Positions 1 through 6,152 of a stretch of 6,467 bases of DNA are shown here, piece by piece. The stretch is from Gammaproteobacteria bacterium (GTDB lineage Bacteria; Pseudomonadota; Gammaproteobacteria; Steroidobacterales; Steroidobacteraceae). Numbering within the stretch: position 1 is the first letter of the stretch; the number at the start of each line of letters is the position of its first letter. The notes below the pieces were generated by a model that was given only the letters and a program-made list of their open reading frames with translations, searched no databases and was not told where the DNA came from. The position numbers and the translations under genes are program-made. The stretch covers positions 1 through 6,467 of the forward strand of contig VBNY01000189.1 in NCBI GenBank assembly GCA_005877705.1, given 5' to 3'.

Positions 1-79
1 CGCTTCTCTTGAGCGACGGATCGATACCCTTTGCGAGCAATTGCCGGGCCGCCCGATGTCGCGAGCGCGCGCGAGCGAC
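1..79 (-). pseudogene. P4-type tyrosine integrase, internal fragment (arm-binding domain), cut by window edge
   Basis: Reading leftwards from about position 79, the minus strand encodes VARARSRHRAARQLLAKG followed by IDPSLKRS, running off the left edge. This closely resembles the end of the N-terminal arm-DNA-binding domain (DUF4102) of P4-like integrases, where a 'YPxVSLAxARxxRxxARxLLAxGIDPS' segment is characteristic. These enzymes recombine phage or island att sites. The open frame continues upstream only to a stop near position 114, and those residues (PANTDYRCLVP) do not match the expected beta-sheet part of the domain. There is no start codon and no N-terminus in this orientation, so the piece is truncated upstream. 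The missing N-terminal part appears on the other strand immediately to the right. Identification rests on motif recall, not on a search. Whether the catalytic domain exists further left is unknown. Confidence 0.6.
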
Positions 80-135
80 CGGTACAAGGCAGCGATAATC
101 TGTATTTGCTGGTCATGCCGAAGGGCGGCCAGTAG
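61..135 (+). pseudogene. P4-type tyrosine integrase, N-terminal fragment in opposite orientation
   Basis: The plus strand in the frame ending at the TAG at 133-135 reads ASARERPVQGSDNLYLLVMP then KGGQ and stop. P4-like integrases carry near their N-terminus a segment of the form 'A(K/R)PxEKPYKLSDGGGLYLLVxPSGGK'. The LYLLV-x-P-x-GG core, preceded by S-D and E-(K/R)-P at the right spacing, is a good match. The usual continuation (a tryptophan-rich strand, then a basic loop) is absent after the stop. The segment points toward guaA, opposite to the neighbouring integrase piece. Flipping about 70-135 would restore the normal order of the two pieces on the minus strand, with roughly 20-30 residues still missing between them. 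No start codon is assigned. Read as a broken remnant, not an expressed gene. Confidence 0.5.
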
Positions 136-213
136 CCGAGAGGGAAATTCTTCTGAAACAGTAACTTAGTTCTATTTTCGATTGGAGCCGATTGATGGCG
201 AAGGATAAGTTTT
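136..213. other. AT-rich spacer downstream of guaA
   Basis: This stretch is clearly richer in A+T than the rest of the window. No coding frame, tRNA or intrinsic terminator (GC stem plus T-run) is visible in it. It holds two weak direct repeats: CGATTG at 179-184 and 189-194 (period 10), and TTCTATT at 170-176 and 212-218, the second copy covering the guaA stop codon. Such short repeats could be integrase arm sites or the trace of an att core, but they are near chance expectation. Confidence 0.4.
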
Positions 214-1750
214 CTATTCCCACTCGATGGTCGCGGGCGGCTTGCCGGAGATGTCGTAGACGACGCGCGAGATGCCGGCGACTTCGTTGACGATGCGGCG
301 CGAGACGTGGGCGAGGAATTCGTACGGCAGACGCGCCCAGTGCGCCGTCATGAAGTCCACGGTCTCGACCGCGCGCAGGGCGATGACGTAGTCGTAGCGC
401 CGCCCATCGCCTAACACGCCGACGGAACGCACGGGGAGAAACACGGCGAACGCCTGGCTCGTGCGATCGTACAAATCGTGCTTGCGCAGCTCTTCGATGA
501 AGATGGCATCGGCGCGCCGCAGCAGGTCCGCATACTCCTTGCGCACTTCCCCGAGAATCCTGACACCCAGCCCCGGCCCCGGGAACGGATGGCGATAGAC
601 CATCTCGCGCGGCAAGCCGAGCTCGACGCCGAGGCGACGCACTTCGTCCTTGAACAGCTCGCGCAGCGGCTCGAGGAGCTTCAGCCGCATCCACTCCGGT
701 AGACCGCCGACGTTATGGTGCGACTTGATGACGTGTGCCTTGCCCGTGCGGGCGCCGGCCGACTCGATGACGTCCGGGTAGATCGTGCCTTGAGCGAGGA
801 ATTGCACACCGCTGATTTTGTGGGCTTCCTCGTCAAACACGTCCACGAAGGTGCGGCCGATGATCTTGCGCTTCGCCTCCGGATCCGCCACTCCCGCAAG
901 CGCCGCAAGGAAGCGCGCTTCCGCAGCGACACGCATGACACGCACGCCGAGATGCTCGGCGAACGTGCTCATCACCTGGGCGCTTTCCCCGAGGCGCAGC
1001 AGTCCATGATCGACGAAGACGCACACGAGCTGATCGCCGATCGCGCGGTGCAGTAGTGCCGCCACGACGGATGAGTCGACGCCCCCCGAGAGCCCTAACA
1101 GCACTTTGCCCGTGCCGACCTCGGCGCCGATCCGCACGATCGCATCGTCGATGATATTGCCGACGCTCCAGAGCGCATCACAGCCACAGATCTCGCGCAC
1201 GAAGCGCTCCAGGACGCGCGTGCCTTGCGGTGTGTGGGTGACTTCCGGGTGAAATTGCACGCCATAGAAGCCGCGACGCTCATCGCTCATGGCTGCGAAT
1301 GGAATCGTCTCGGTGACGGCGGTTGCGACGAAGCCCTCGGGCAGCGCATCCACGACGGGACGGGCCCGTCACTGTGACTTCCGCGTAGCCGAACTCCCGT
1401 TCGCTCGAGGCGGCGACCCGGCCGCCAAGCTGCTGCGCCATCGTCTGCATGCCGTAGCAGATGCCGAGCAGCGGCGCGCCGAGCGTAAACACAGCCGCCG
1501 GCGCCCGGGGAGGGTGCGCATCCGTCACGGACTCCGGGCCGCCCGACAGGATCACGCCGCGCGGCTTGAACGCGCGCACCTGATCGTCGCTGATGTCCCA
1601 AGGATGTATCTCGCAATACACCCCCAACTCGCGCACGCGGCGGGCGATGAGCTGAGTGTACTGCGCACCGAAATCGAGGATCAGGATGCGGTGCGCGTGG
1701 ATGTCCGCGTGAGGGGCGGTCGAGGGGGTTGGACGTGCCACACTCACCAT
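214..1750 (-). pseudogene. guaA: GMP synthase (glutamine-hydrolysing), disrupted by internal deletion and frameshift
   Basis: GuaA amidates XMP to GMP in the cytosol, using glutamine and ATP. The upstream part (1750 to about 1361) has the class I glutaminase start (RILILDFGAQYTQLIARRVR) and the nucleophile motif LLGICYGMQ with Cys98. It runs to EFGYAEVTVTG and then leaves frame. The downstream part (about 1358 to 214) resumes at VVDALPEGF and carries the His-Glu pair in GVQFHPE, the ATP-pyrophosphatase loop LSGGVDSS (1069-1089), HPFPGPGLG and the canonical C-terminus GKPPATIEWE. Compared with E. coli GuaA, about 26 residues between the two parts are absent, including the conserved 'MSHGD' stretch. 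The coding length fits a loss of about 77 bp, which also explains the frame change. No other stop or shift is seen in either part. The ATG lies 6 bp after the guaB stop, so the two are co-transcribed. The N-terminus is about 12 residues longer than in E. coli. Gene identity is near certain. Whether the break is biological is open. Confidence 0.93.
1359..1370. repeat. 12-bp perfect palindrome at the guaA break
   Basis: GACGGGCCCGTC is its own reverse complement and sits exactly where the guaA reading frame changes (about 1356-1364). It may be a product of the deletion, joining two half-sites, or the structure that provoked it. GC palindromes are common in GC-rich DNA, so coincidence is possible. 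Confidence 0.5.
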
Positions 1751-1756
1751 TCGTGG

Positions 1757-3156
1757 TCAGGAAGCCCGGTAGTTGGGCGCCTCTTTGGTGATGCTGACGT
1801 CGTGAACGTGGCTCTCGCGCACGCCGGCGTTCGTTACCCGGACGAACACCGGGCGGGTGCGCATCTCGGTGATGTTGCGACTGCCGGTGTAGCCCATCGC
1901 GGCCCGCAGTCCACCCGAGAGCTGCTGCAGGATCTGGACCACGCTGCCCTTGTAGGGCACACGGCCTTCCACGCCTTCCGGTACGAGCTTCTCGAGCTCG
2001 GTGGCGGCGTCCTGGAAATAGCGGTCGGCCGAGCCATGACGCTCCGCCATGGCGCCGAGCGAGCCCATGCCGCGGTACGACTTGTAGGAAGCGCCCTGGT
2101 AAAGCTCGACTTCGCCCGGTGATTCCTCGGTGCCCGCAAACAGGCCGCCGATCATGACGGCATGCGCGCCGGCGACGATTGCCTTGGCGATGTCGCCGGA
2201 GTAACGAATGCCGCCGTCGGAGATGACCGGAACGTCCGCGTCGCGAACAGCTTCGGCGACATTGGCGACCGCCGAGATCTGCGGCACGCCGACCCCGGCC
2301 ACGACCCCCGTGCGGCCTCGGGCGTTGCGATATTGCCGGCAATGACCTGCTGGTCGGACCATTTGGCCTTGATGCGCTCGACCGTCGTGATCACCCCGTG
2401 CGAATGCCCATGCGCGGTATCGACTACCACGAGATCGACGCCCGCATCACGCAGCGCGGCGACGCGCTCGAGCGTGTCGGGCGTGGTACCGACCGCAGCG
2501 CCAACACGCAACCGGCCGACATCGTCCTTGCAGGCGCGCGGAAATTCCGTGGCCTTCTGGAAATCCTTCACGGTGATCATACCCACCAGCTCGTGCTCGG
2601 CGTTCACTACCAACACCTTCTCGATGCGGTGCTTGTGCAACAGCGCGAGCACTTCTTCCTTGGGGGCGTTCTCGCGAACCGTGATCAGCCGATCCTGCGG
2701 GGTCATGACCGAGGAGACCGGGGCGTCGAGCTTCTCCTCGAAGCGCAGGTCTCGATGGGTCACGATGCCGACCGCCTTCCTGCCCACGACGACCGGTACG
2801 CCGGAGATGCCGCGCGAGCGCGTGAGATTCAGCACCTCGCGGATTGTCATGTTGGGGGAAACAGTGATGGGGTCCTTGATCACGCCGCTCTCGAACTTCT
2901 TGACCCGGCGCACTTCGAGCGCCTGCGCCTCGATCGTCATGCTCTTGTGGATGACGCCGATGCCGCCTTCCTGCGCGATCGTGATGGCGAGCCGCGCCTC
3001 GGTGACCGTATCCATGGCAGCCGAGAGCAGCGGCACGTTCACACGGATGCGGCGCGTGACGCGCGTGGAGAGATCGGCCTCACGTGGCAGCATTTCCGAG
3101 TACGCCGGAACCAGGAGGACATCATCGAAGGTCAGAGCTTCTTCGAGGATACGCAT
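1757..3156 (-). pseudogene. guaB: IMP dehydrogenase, disrupted by deletion of the catalytic-cysteine loop plus frameshift
   Basis: GuaB oxidises IMP to XMP with NAD+, the rate-limiting step toward GMP. The ATG at 3156 opens with EEALTFDDVLLVPA, followed by LSAAMDTVTEARLA and the first part of the TIM barrel. Two CBS domains follow (about residues 93-150 and 152-205, with VMTPQDRLITVRE between them), and then the barrel resumes (GRLRVGAAVG, VVDTAHGHS, VIAGNIATPEAARG). At about 2303-2308 the frame changes and the protein resumes as VVAGVGVPQISAVA. It continues with PVISDGGIR, the flap region YRGMGSLGAM, and ends SHVHDVSITKEAPNYR plus two residues. The roughly 22 missing residues include the family's GIGPGSICTTR loop with the catalytic Cys (Cys305 in E. 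coli) and the phosphate/K+-binding turn. The coding length implies a loss of 67 or 70 bp. Everything else is well conserved. A possible SD (AGGCGG, 3159-3164) lies very close to the ATG. As read, no active enzyme could be made. Confidence 0.93.
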
Positions 3157-3204
3157 GACCGCCTATCGTTAGTCTGGCGAAAGCGGCCTGCGGCCCCTTC
3201 GCAC

Positions 3205-3255
3205 GCCGGGCAAAAGGCGTGACTTTTGTCCGGCTAATCGTTGCCCGGCTAATCG
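3205..3255 (-). promoter_or_regulatory. guaB leader element: two mutually exclusive hairpins and a direct repeat
   Basis: In plus-strand coordinates the arm at 3205-3216 (GCCGGGCAAAAG) can pair with 3223-3234 (CTTTTGTCCGGC): 11 of 12 pairs with a 6-nt loop. Its outer nine bases (3205-3213) are instead a perfect complement of 3241-3249 (TTGCCCGGC). The second and third arms lie in an 11-bp direct repeat, CCGGCTAATCG, at 3230-3240 and 3245-3255. Transcribed toward guaB the order is arm 1 (3249-3241), arm 2 (3234-3223), arm 3 (3216-3205), with arm 3 able to choose either partner, about 50 nt before the start codon. No U-run follows, so this is not an intrinsic terminator. It could act as a leader switch, a protein operator for either divergent gene, or nothing. 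The pairing is seen directly; the function is unknown. Confidence 0.45.
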
Positions 3256-3311
3256 CCGACGGCTCGACCAGGAACGGGCTGCGGCGGCAAGCCGTGTGGA
3301 TAAAGCGCGCG

Positions 3312-3340
3312 ATTGTACGCAGGAACCGCGCGCGGGTAAA
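3312..3340 (-). promoter_or_regulatory. candidate sigma-70 promoter for guaBA
   Basis: On the minus strand, TTTACC (3340-3335; 4 of 6 match to TTGACA) is followed after exactly 17 bp by TACAAT (3317-3312; 5 of 6 match to TATAAT). Transcription would begin near 3305, giving a guaB leader of about 150 nt that includes the hairpin element. Position and direction suit a guaBA promoter in this divergent intergenic region. The call rests on consensus matching alone. No equally good promoter was seen for xseA. Confidence 0.45.
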
Positions 3341-3360
3341 CCTCATGATATGGTTCATCC

Positions 3361-4719
3361 ATGTCCCCCACTTCCCAGCCGGGCACCGAGCCCGGGCGCA
3401 TCGTCTATAGCGTTTCCCGGCTGAACCGCGAAGTGCGGGCGCTGCTCGAGCGCGGGCTCGGGGTCGTGTGGGTGGAAGGGGAGCTGTCGAATCTCTCGCT
3501 GCCGGCCTCCGGCCACTGGTATTTTTCGCTGAAAGACCGCGACGCACAGCTGCGCTGCGCCATGTTCCGGCTCAAGAACTCGCAGCTCGGGTTCACGCCG
3601 AGCGCGGGGCAGCACGTGCTCGCGCGCGGCCGTGTCAGTCTCTACGAGCCGCGCGGCGAATACCAGCTCATCGTCGAGTACCTGGAAGAAGCCGGCATCG
3701 GAGCGCTGCAGCGGCAGTTCGAGCGCCTGAAAGCGAAACTGGCCGCCGAAGGGCTGTTTGCGCTCGAGCGCAAGCGCAGCCTGCCGCGCTTCCCACGGCG
3801 CATAGGCGTCGTGACCTCACCCTCCGGGGCGGCGATCCGCGATGTGCTGCATATCCTGGCGCGGCGTTTTCCGCCGGCGGCGGTGCTGATCTATCCGACT
3901 CCGGTGCAAGGTGAAGCCGCCGTACCGGCGATCGTCGCAGCGTTGCAGCTCGCCTCGGCGCGCGCCGAGTGCGACGTGCTGATCGTTGCCCGTGGCGGCG
4001 GTTCACTCGAGGACTTGTGGGCTTTCAACGACGAGCGCGTCGCACGCGCCATCCGTGCCTGCTGCGTTCCGGTGGTCTCTGCGATCGGTCACGAGATCGA
4101 TTTCACGATTGCGGACTTCGCGGCGGACGCGCGCGCACCGACACCGTCCGGCGCCGCAGAGTTGGTAGCGCCGGATCGCAACGCGTTCCTTGAAGCGCTC
4201 GCGCACACCGCCGAGCGCATGAGCGTGTGTGTTCGCCGTGAGCTGCGGGCCCTCGCGGCGCGCTTTGAGGGCGTCAACCTGCGCTTGAAGCTGGTCCACC
4301 CCGGCATGCGGCTCGCACAGCGGTCACAACGGCTCGACGATCTCGAGCAGCGGCTGGCGGGGGCCGTGCGCGGCGGCTTGCAAGACGATCGGCACCGAGT
4401 GAGAGAAGCCTTCGCGCGACTGCTGCAGCATTCGCCCGAGCGTCTCGTGGGCGAGTACCGGTTGCGACATGCCGCTCTGGCGGCGCGCTTGCCGCGCGCG
4501 TTAACAGAACGTGTGATGCGCTCGACGCAGCGGTTGAATATGGCGCAGCGGATGCTGGACACCGTAAGTCCGCTCGCAACGATGACGCGGGGATTTGCGA
4601 TCGTCACGCGAGCCGACGGAACGCTCGTGACCGATGCAGAGTCCATTGCCGTGGGCGATGAAATCGAAGCCCGTCTCGCCCGCGGGAGGCTCAAGGCGCG
4701 AGTGACGGGCAAGGAGTAA
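3361..4719 (+). CDS. xseA: Exodeoxyribonuclease VII large subunit
   Basis: XseA is the catalytic subunit of exonuclease VII, which with several XseB copies degrades single-stranded DNA to oligonucleotides in repair and recombination. The 452 residues match the family length (E. coli 456). An N-terminal OB fold (about 15-110) contains VWVEGELSNL, GHWYFSLKD and LYEPRGEYQL. The catalytic domain (about 130-330) has SPSGAAIRDVLH, IVARGGGSLEDLWAFNDE, the GHExD motif and DARAPTPSGAAELV. Asp161, Arg211, His244 and Asp247 align with the E. coli catalytic residues Asp155, Arg205, His238 and Asp241. The motif reads GHEID where GHETD is usual, a mild change. An arginine-rich helical region follows, then the C-terminal SPLATMTRGFAIVT segment. 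No clear Shine-Dalgarno precedes the ATG; a nearby ATG at 3345 is out of frame. xseB is not the next gene. xseA is divergent from guaB, as in E. coli, and heads a tight plus-strand gene run. Confidence 0.97.
   Translation: MSPTSQPGTEPGRIVYSVSRLNREVRALLERGLGVVWVEGELSNLSLPASGHWYFSLKDRDAQLRCAMFRLKNSQLGFTPSAGQHVLARGRVSLYEPRGEYQLIVEYLEEAGIGALQRQFERLKAKLAAEGLFALERKRSLPRFPRRIGVVTSPSGAAIRDVLHILARRFPPAAVLIYPTPVQGEAAVPAIVAALQLASARAECDVLIVARGGGSLEDLWAFNDERVARAIRACCVPVVSAIGHEIDFTIADFAADARAPTPSGAAELVAPDRNAFLEALAHTAERMSVCVRRELRALAARFEGVNLRLKLVHPGMRLAQRSQRLDDLEQRLAGAVRGGLQDDRHRVREAFARLLQHSPERLVGEYRLRHAALAARLPRALTERVMRSTQRLNMAQRMLDTVSPLATMTRGFAIVTRADGTLVTDAESIAVGDEIEARLARGRLKARVTGKE
4711..4716 (+). promoter_or_regulatory. 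Shine-Dalgarno for the M23 peptidase gene, inside the end of xseA
   Basis: AAGGAG forms the last two sense codons of xseA and lies 6 nt before the GTG at 4723. It is the best ribosome-binding site in the window and fixes the GTG start. Its overlap with the xseA end implies coupled translation. Confidence 0.8.
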
Positions 4720-4722
4720 GGG

Positions 4723-5640
4723 GTGCGCGTGCTTGCGTGTCTGGCAGGGGCCGCGCTTACGCGCGTGCGTGCATTGATCCTGGCGCTGCTGCTGTCGGCT
4801 ACTGCGGCTCCGGCAGCGGCCCAGGAGCTTCCTCAGCAGGCGCTCGTGCCCGGCGGCGTGTTGATTCTGCCTGTTGAGAGTCGGGCTGATCAGCCGCCCG
4901 TCGTCACGTTCGAGGGCAGACGCACGATGGTCGTGCGCTCCGAGGGGCGGTGGCTCGCGGTCGTCGGGATTCCGTTGTCGGAAACGCCGGGGCACGCCAC
5001 AGTGCGCGTGCGTGTGGCCGATGCGCCCGAAACACCCATCGACTTCGAAATCTCGAACAAGCAGTATGCCATGCAGTATCTGACGGTGGCGCCTCGTCAG
5101 GTGAACCTCTCCAAGAAGGATCTCGCGCGCGTGGAGCGGGAGCGCCCACGAATCCTCAAGGCGCTCGCGACCTACTCGGGCGATCCGCCGCCGACCCTGC
5201 GGCTGCTGCAGCCGGTCGCCGGCATACGCTCGAGCTCGTACGGTCTGCGACGTGTCTTCAATAACGAACCGCGCAACCCGCACACCGGAATGGACATCGC
5301 CGCCACGACCGGCACGCCCGTGCAAGCGGCCGCGGCTGGTCGCGTGCTCGACACGGGCCACTTCTTTTTCAACGGCAACACCGTGTTCCTCGATCATGGC
5401 GCAGGCCTGATCACGATGTACTGCCATCTGAGCGCCATCGCCGTCAAGCCCGGGCAGCGTGTCAAGGCGGGCGCGACTCTCGGCAAGGTCGGAGCCACCG
5501 GCCGGGCGACCGGCCCGCATCTGCATTGGGGCGTGGCGCTCAACGCCACGTTCGTCGATCCCGCCCTGTTCCTGCCGCTGGAGCCGGCGAAAGAGCACGC
5601 CCCGGACCCGCCACAAGCCAGCCAGCCACAATCCGACTGA
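4723..5640 (+). CDS. Secreted M23-family zinc metallopeptidase (LytM-like)
   Basis: This is a predicted periplasmic peptidoglycan endopeptidase or LytM-type regulator of 305 residues. An N-terminal signal peptide is visible: arginines early, a hydrophobic run ALILALLLSATAA, and an Ala-rich cleavage zone near residues 30-34. Residues 37-125 form a beta-rich region like the N-terminal domain found in many proteobacterial M23 proteins. A basic segment follows (residues 130-147). The M23 domain (about 165-285) holds SSYGLRR, HTGMDIAA (His187, Asp191), YCHL (His235) and GPHLHWGV (His266, His268). His187, Asp191 and His268 are the expected zinc ligands, and His235 and His266 the catalytic histidines. 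The active site is complete, so it is probably an enzyme rather than a degenerate activator such as EnvC or NlpD. The tail is Pro/Gln-rich. It starts 3 bp after xseA with a strong SD and sits 14 bp before tadA. The target bond cannot be told from sequence. Confidence 0.93.
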   Translation: MRVLACLAGAALTRVRALILALLLSATAAPAAAQELPQQALVPGGVLILPVESRADQPPVVTFEGRRTMVVRSEGRWLAVVGIPLSETPGHATVRVRVADAPETPIDFEISNKQYAMQYLTVAPRQVNLSKKDLARVERERPRILKALATYSGDPPPTLRLLQPVAGIRSSSYGLRRVFNNEPRNPHTGMDIAATTGTPVQAAAAGRVLDTGHFFFNGNTVFLDHGAGLITMYCHLSAIAVKPGQRVKAGATLGKVGATGRATGPHLHWGVALNATFVDPALFLPLEPAKEHAPDPPQASQPQSD

Positions 5641-5654
5641 AGTGTCGTTAAGCC

Positions 5655-6140
5655 GTGGATTCCACTGATATCGACTTCATGCGCGTTGCGCTCGAGCGTG
5701 CGGCGGCGGCGCAGGCGAGCGGGGAGGTTCCCGTTGGCGCGGTGCTGGTGCGCGAGGCGGCCGTCATCGCGACAGGCGCCAACTGTCCGATCTCCTGCAA
5801 CGATCCGACCGCGCACGCGGAAATAGCAGCCTTGCGCGCGGGCGGCCGTGCGCTCGGCAGCTATCGGCTGACCGACACGACCCTGTATGTGACTCTCGAG
5901 CCGTGCCTGATGTGCGCCAGCGCAATCGTGCATGCGCGCGTGCGGCGGCTGGTCTTCGGGGCGTGGGATCCACGCGCCGGCGCTGCCGGAAGCATTGTGG
6001 ATGTGTTCGCACTCCCGCAGCTCAATCATCGCGTGGATGTATTCGGCGGCGTGCTGATGGAGGAGTGTGCGAGCCTGCTGCGGCAGTTTTTCAGCGAGCG
6101 GCGCGGCGGCGGCGGCGGCGGCTCATGCCACGAAGGTTAG
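5655..6140 (+). CDS. tadA: tRNA-specific adenosine deaminase (A34 to inosine)
   Basis: TadA deaminates the wobble adenosine of tRNA-Arg(ACG) to inosine so that one tRNA reads CGU, CGC and CGA. The 161 residues fit the family. The zinc site is complete: HAE (His54 ligand, Glu56 proton shuttle) and PCLMC (Cys84, Cys87). Other family marks are GEVPVGAVLV near the N-terminus, the NDPTAHAEI context, FGAWDPRAGAAGS (Asp105 in the position of an RNA-contacting Asp) and NHRVDVFGGVL. The GTG start gives the usual N-terminus DIDFMRVAL; an internal ATG at 5679 would cut into the first helix. No strong SD is seen in the 14-bp gap after the M23 gene, so coupling is likely. The C-terminus after FFSERR is a six-glycine run with a short tail SCHEG, in place of the more usual basic or polar ending. 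The gene converges on mltF with 12 bp between stops. Confidence 0.97.
   Translation: MDSTDIDFMRVALERAAAAQASGEVPVGAVLVREAAVIATGANCPISCNDPTAHAEIAALRAGGRALGSYRLTDTTLYVTLEPCLMCASAIVHARVRRLVFGAWDPRAGAAGSIVDVFALPQLNHRVDVFGGVLMEECASLLRQFFSERRGGGGGGSCHEG
6105..6122 (+). repeat. (GGC)6 trinucleotide repeat at the tadA 3' end
   Basis: Six perfect GGC units encode six consecutive glycines just after the conserved end of TadA. Unit gain or loss would keep the frame and only alter a tail beyond the catalytic core. Confidence 0.85.
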
Positions 6141-6152
6141 CGAGGGAGCATG

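Noticed and set aside
113..694. 193-codon minus-strand frame covering the guaA end and spacer
   Set aside because: It lies out of frame over the conserved C-terminus of guaA and reads as Arg/Ala-rich low-complexity protein.
1350..1372. Programmed ribosomal frameshift in guaA (and likewise in guaB at about 2305)
   Set aside because: Conserved residues are absent at the joins, so shifting frame would not restore a complete enzyme, and no slippery heptamer with the needed geometry is evident.
1287..2342. 351-codon minus-strand frame spanning guaA and guaB
   Set aside because: It is an out-of-frame shadow across the two real genes; its protein is Arg/Gly-rich without recognisable motifs.
1289..3222. 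Long open frames on the plus strand antisense to guaA and guaB (277, 336 and 274 codons)
   Set aside because: They overlap conserved guaBA coding on the other strand, have composition typical of GC-rich antisense frames, and show no family motif.
3205..3234. Rho-independent terminator between guaB and xseA
   Set aside because: The stem is good but neither strand has a T-run after it, and both genes point away from this region.
3205..3234. PurR operator
   Set aside because: The inverted repeat CAAAAG-6-CTTTTG does not match the ACGCAAACG-type half-site or its spacing.
3345..3360. Earlier ATG for xseA at 3345
   Set aside because: It is out of frame with the conserved xseA product.
6141..6152. 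Bidirectional terminator between tadA and mltF
   Set aside because: Only 12 bp separate the stops, and no stem is visible.
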